A stretch of DNA of 13,450 nt, taken from contig UQUC01000061.1 of the NCBI GenBank assembly GCA_900544105.1, forward strand, positions 1-13,450, given 5' to 3'. The notes beneath the pieces are model-generated. The model was not told where the DNA came from, did no database searches, and worked only from the letters and a program-made list of their open reading frames with translations. Below are positions 11,528 through 13,450 of this stretch, in pieces. Position 1 is the stretch's first letter. Every line of letters begins with the position of its first letter. Made by a program: the position numbers and the translations under genes. This DNA comes from an uncultured Oscillibacter sp. (GTDB lineage Bacteria > Bacillota > Clostridia > Oscillospirales > Oscillospiraceae).

Positions 11528-13450
11528 TTACATCTCCTTGATGGCAGCCTGTGCGGCGGCCAGACGGGCGATGGGCACACGGAAGGGAGAGCAGGACACA
11601 TAGTCCAGACCGGTGCGGTGGCAGAACTCCACGGAGGAGGGATCGCCGCCGTGCTCGCCGCAGATACCCAGATGCAGGTCGGGGTTCACGCCGCGGCCCA
11701 GCTTGCAGGCCATATCCACCAGCTTGCCGACGCCCTTCTGATCCAGCTTGGCGAAGGGATCGTTCTCGTAGATTTTCTTATCATAGTAAGCGCCCAGGAA
11801 CTTGCCGGCGTCGTCACGGCTGAAGCCGAAGGTCATCTGAGTCAGGTCGTTGGTGCCGAAGGAGAAGAAGGCAGCTTCCTTGGCAATCTCGTCGGCGGTC
11901 AGAGCGGCGCGGGGAATCTCGATCATAGTACCAACCAGGTACTTCATGTCGGAACCGGCAGCCTTGATCAGCTCGTCAGCAGTCTTGACCACAATGTCCT
12001 TAACATACTTCAGCTCCTTGGCCTCGCCCACCAGGGGGATCATGATCTCGGGGACCATGGTCCACTCGGGATGACGGGCCTGAACAGCCAGAGCAGCCTT
12101 GATGACGGCGCGGGTCTGCATGGCGGCGATTTCCGGATAGGTGACAGCCAGACGGCAGCCGCGGTGACCCATCATGGGGTTGAACTCGTGGAGGCCGGCG
12201 ATGATGTTCTTGATCTCGGCAACGGTCTTACCCATGTCGCTGGCCAGCTTCTCAATGTCGGCCTCCTCGGTGGGAACAAACTCATGCAGAGGGGGATCCA
12301 GGAAACGGATGGTGACGGGGCAGCCTTCCATAGCCTCATAGATGCCCTCAAAGTCGCTCTGCTGCATGGGTTCCAGAACGGCCAGAGCGGCTTCGCGCTC
12401 TTCCACAGTGTCGGAGCAGATCATGCGGCGGATAGCGGGGATACGGTCCTCGTTGAAGAACATGTGCTCGGTACGGCACAGGCCGATGCCCTGTGCGCCG
12501 AACTTACGAGCCTGAGCAGCATCGTGGGGAGTGTCGGCGTTGGTGCGGACCTTCAGGCGGCGGAACTGGTCAGCCCAGCCCATGACACGGCCGAACTCGC
12601 CGCCGATGACAGCATCGGTGGTGGGCACAGCACCGTCATAGATGTTGCCGGTGGAGCCGTTCAGGGAGATCCAGTCACCCTCGCGGTAAGTCTTGCCGGA
12701 CAGCTCGAACTTCTTGTTCTCCTCGTCCATCTTGATGTCGCCGCAGCCGGAGACGCAGCACTTACCCATGCCGCGGGCCACAACAGCAGCGTGAGAGGTC
12801 ATGCCGCCGCGGACGGTCAGGATACCCTGAGCGGCCTTCATGCCTTCAATGTCCTCGGGAGAGGTCTCCAGACGGACCAGGACCACCTTCTCGCCGCGCT
12901 CAGCCCATTCCTTGGCGTCCTCAGCGGAGAAAACGATCTTACCGGAGGCAGCGCCGGGAGAGGCGCCCAGAGCCTTGCCGATGATGGCGGCCTTCTTCAG
13001 GGCCTCAGCGTCAAACTGGGGATGCAGCAGGGTGTCCAGAGAGCGGGGCTCGATCATAGCCACGGCCTGCTTCTCATCGATCATGCCCTCGTCCACCAGG
13101 TCGCAGGCGATCTTCAGAGCGGCAGCGGGGGTGCGCTTGCCGTTACGGGTCTGGAGCATGTAGAGCTTGCCGTGTTCCACGGTGAACTCCATGTCCTGCA
13201 TATCGTGATAATGATCCTCCAGGGTCTTGCAGACACACTCAAACTGCTGGAAAGCCTCGGGGAACTTCTCAGCCATCTCAGCGATGGGCATGGGAGTGCG
13301 GACGCCGGCAACGACGTCCTCGCCCTGGGCGTTGGTCAGGAACTCGCCGAAGAGCTTCTTCTCGCCGGTGGCGGGGTTACGGGTGAAAGCAACGCCGGTG
13401 CCGCAGTCGTCGCCCATGTTGCCGAAGGCCATGGACTGCACGTTGACGGC
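11528..13450 (-). CDS. ppdK: Pyruvate, phosphate dikinase, C-terminal part (cut by window edge)
   Basis: PPDK interconverts pyruvate, ATP and phosphate with phosphoenolpyruvate, AMP and PPi; in anaerobic gut Clostridia it serves in PPi-linked glycolysis or gluconeogenesis. The frame is open to the last base, so the start lies beyond 13450; 640 residues are seen of about 875 usual for the family. The segment begins inside the ATP-grasp domain (VNVQSMAFGN). It then has the phosphohistidine swivel domain GGMTSHAAVVARGMG, catalytic His codon at 12791-12793, and the PEP/pyruvate TIM barrel with IGLCRTEHMFF, TIRFLDPPLHEF and GICGEHGGDP, catalytic Cys codon at 11660-11662. All active residues in view are intact. 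It is transcribed toward oriC. Confidence 0.97.
   Translation of the reverse strand, partial: AVNVQSMAFGNMGDDCGTGVAFTRNPATGEKKLFGEFLTNAQGEDVVAGVRTPMPIAEMAEKFPEAFQQFECVCKTLEDHYHDMQDMEFTVEHGKLYMLQTRNGKRTPAAALKIACDLVDEGMIDEKQAVAMIEPRSLDTLLHPQFDAEALKKAAIIGKALGASPGAASGKIVFSAEDAKEWAERGEKVVLVRLETSPEDIEGMKAAQGILTVRGGMTSHAAVVARGMGKCCVSGCGDIKMDEENKKFELSGKTYREGDWISLNGSTGNIYDGAVPTTDAVIGGEFGRVMGWADQFRRLKVRTNADTPHDAAQARKFGAQGIGLCRTEHMFFNEDRIPAIRRMICSDTVEEREAALAVLEPMQQSDFEGIYEAMEGCPVTIRFLDPPLHEFVPTEEADIEKLASDMGKTVAEIKNIIAGLHEFNPMMGHRGCRLAVTYPEIAAMQTRAVIKAALAVQARHPEWTMVPEIMIPLVGEAKELKYVKDIVVKTADELIKAAGSDMKYLVGTMIEIPRAALTADEIAKEAAFFSFGTNDLTQMTFGFSRDDAGKFLGAYYDKKIYENDPFAKLDQKGVGKLVDMACKLGRGVNPDLHLGICGEHGGDPSSVEFCHRTGLDYVSCSPFRVPIARLAAAQAAIKEM

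Overview
The window is the replication-origin region of a bacterial chromosome: dnaA, oriC, dnaN, an S4-domain gene, recF, remB, gyrB and gyrA, in that order. This order is the classical Firmicute one (compare Bacillus subtilis dnaA-dnaN-yaaA-recF-yaaB-gyrB-gyrA). The coding sequences are GC-rich, Shine-Dalgarno sites are strong, and protein details such as the GyrB LPLWGKMLNVEKAR segment and a PPi-type pyruvate phosphate dikinase nearby suggest a Clostridia member, probably of the Oscillospiraceae/Ruminococcaceae group. The taxonomic call is inference from memory of these families, not a database match.

Layout. Positions 1-305 hold no gene but carry two divergent sigma-A promoters: a near-consensus one pointing left (presumably to rpmH, outside the window) and the dnaA promoter pointing right. 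dnaA (306-1622) is followed by a 248-bp AT-rich gap with five perfect TTTTCCACA DnaA boxes, a DnaA-trio tract and an AT-rich unwinding stretch: the functional core of oriC. dnaN, an rlbA-like S4 gene and recF follow in one tight operon with overlapping or nearly abutting genes. After recF (4299-4632) there is no convincing gene but a compact palindromic element with 7-bp terminal inverted repeats, joined exactly to a 23-bp duplicate of recF sequence. Then comes a tight set of four small genes: a 51-aa two-helix membrane peptide, a 136-aa bacterial PH-domain protein, a 104-aa very hydrophobic membrane protein, and remB. A 128-bp structured leader precedes gyrB, and gyrA follows gyrB closely, ending in a 20-bp perfect-stem terminator.

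Right of gyrA, a small monocistronic unit (55-aa membrane peptide, own promoter and terminator) is followed by two genes on the opposite strand: a 115-aa four-helix membrane protein and the C-terminal 640 residues of pyruvate, phosphate dikinase (ppdK), cut by the window edge. These two are transcribed toward oriC, head-on to the rightward replication fork.

How the genes work together: DnaA opens oriC, DnaN clamps the polymerase, RecF acts at stalled or gapped forks, GyrB/GyrA relieve supercoiling ahead of forks, and RlbA and RemB homologues are the conserved small passengers of this operon. The three membrane or membrane-linked small genes between recF and remB are the least explained part and the best candidate for an undescribed unit. 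The gyrB leader and the post-recF palindromic element are the most interesting non-coding structures.
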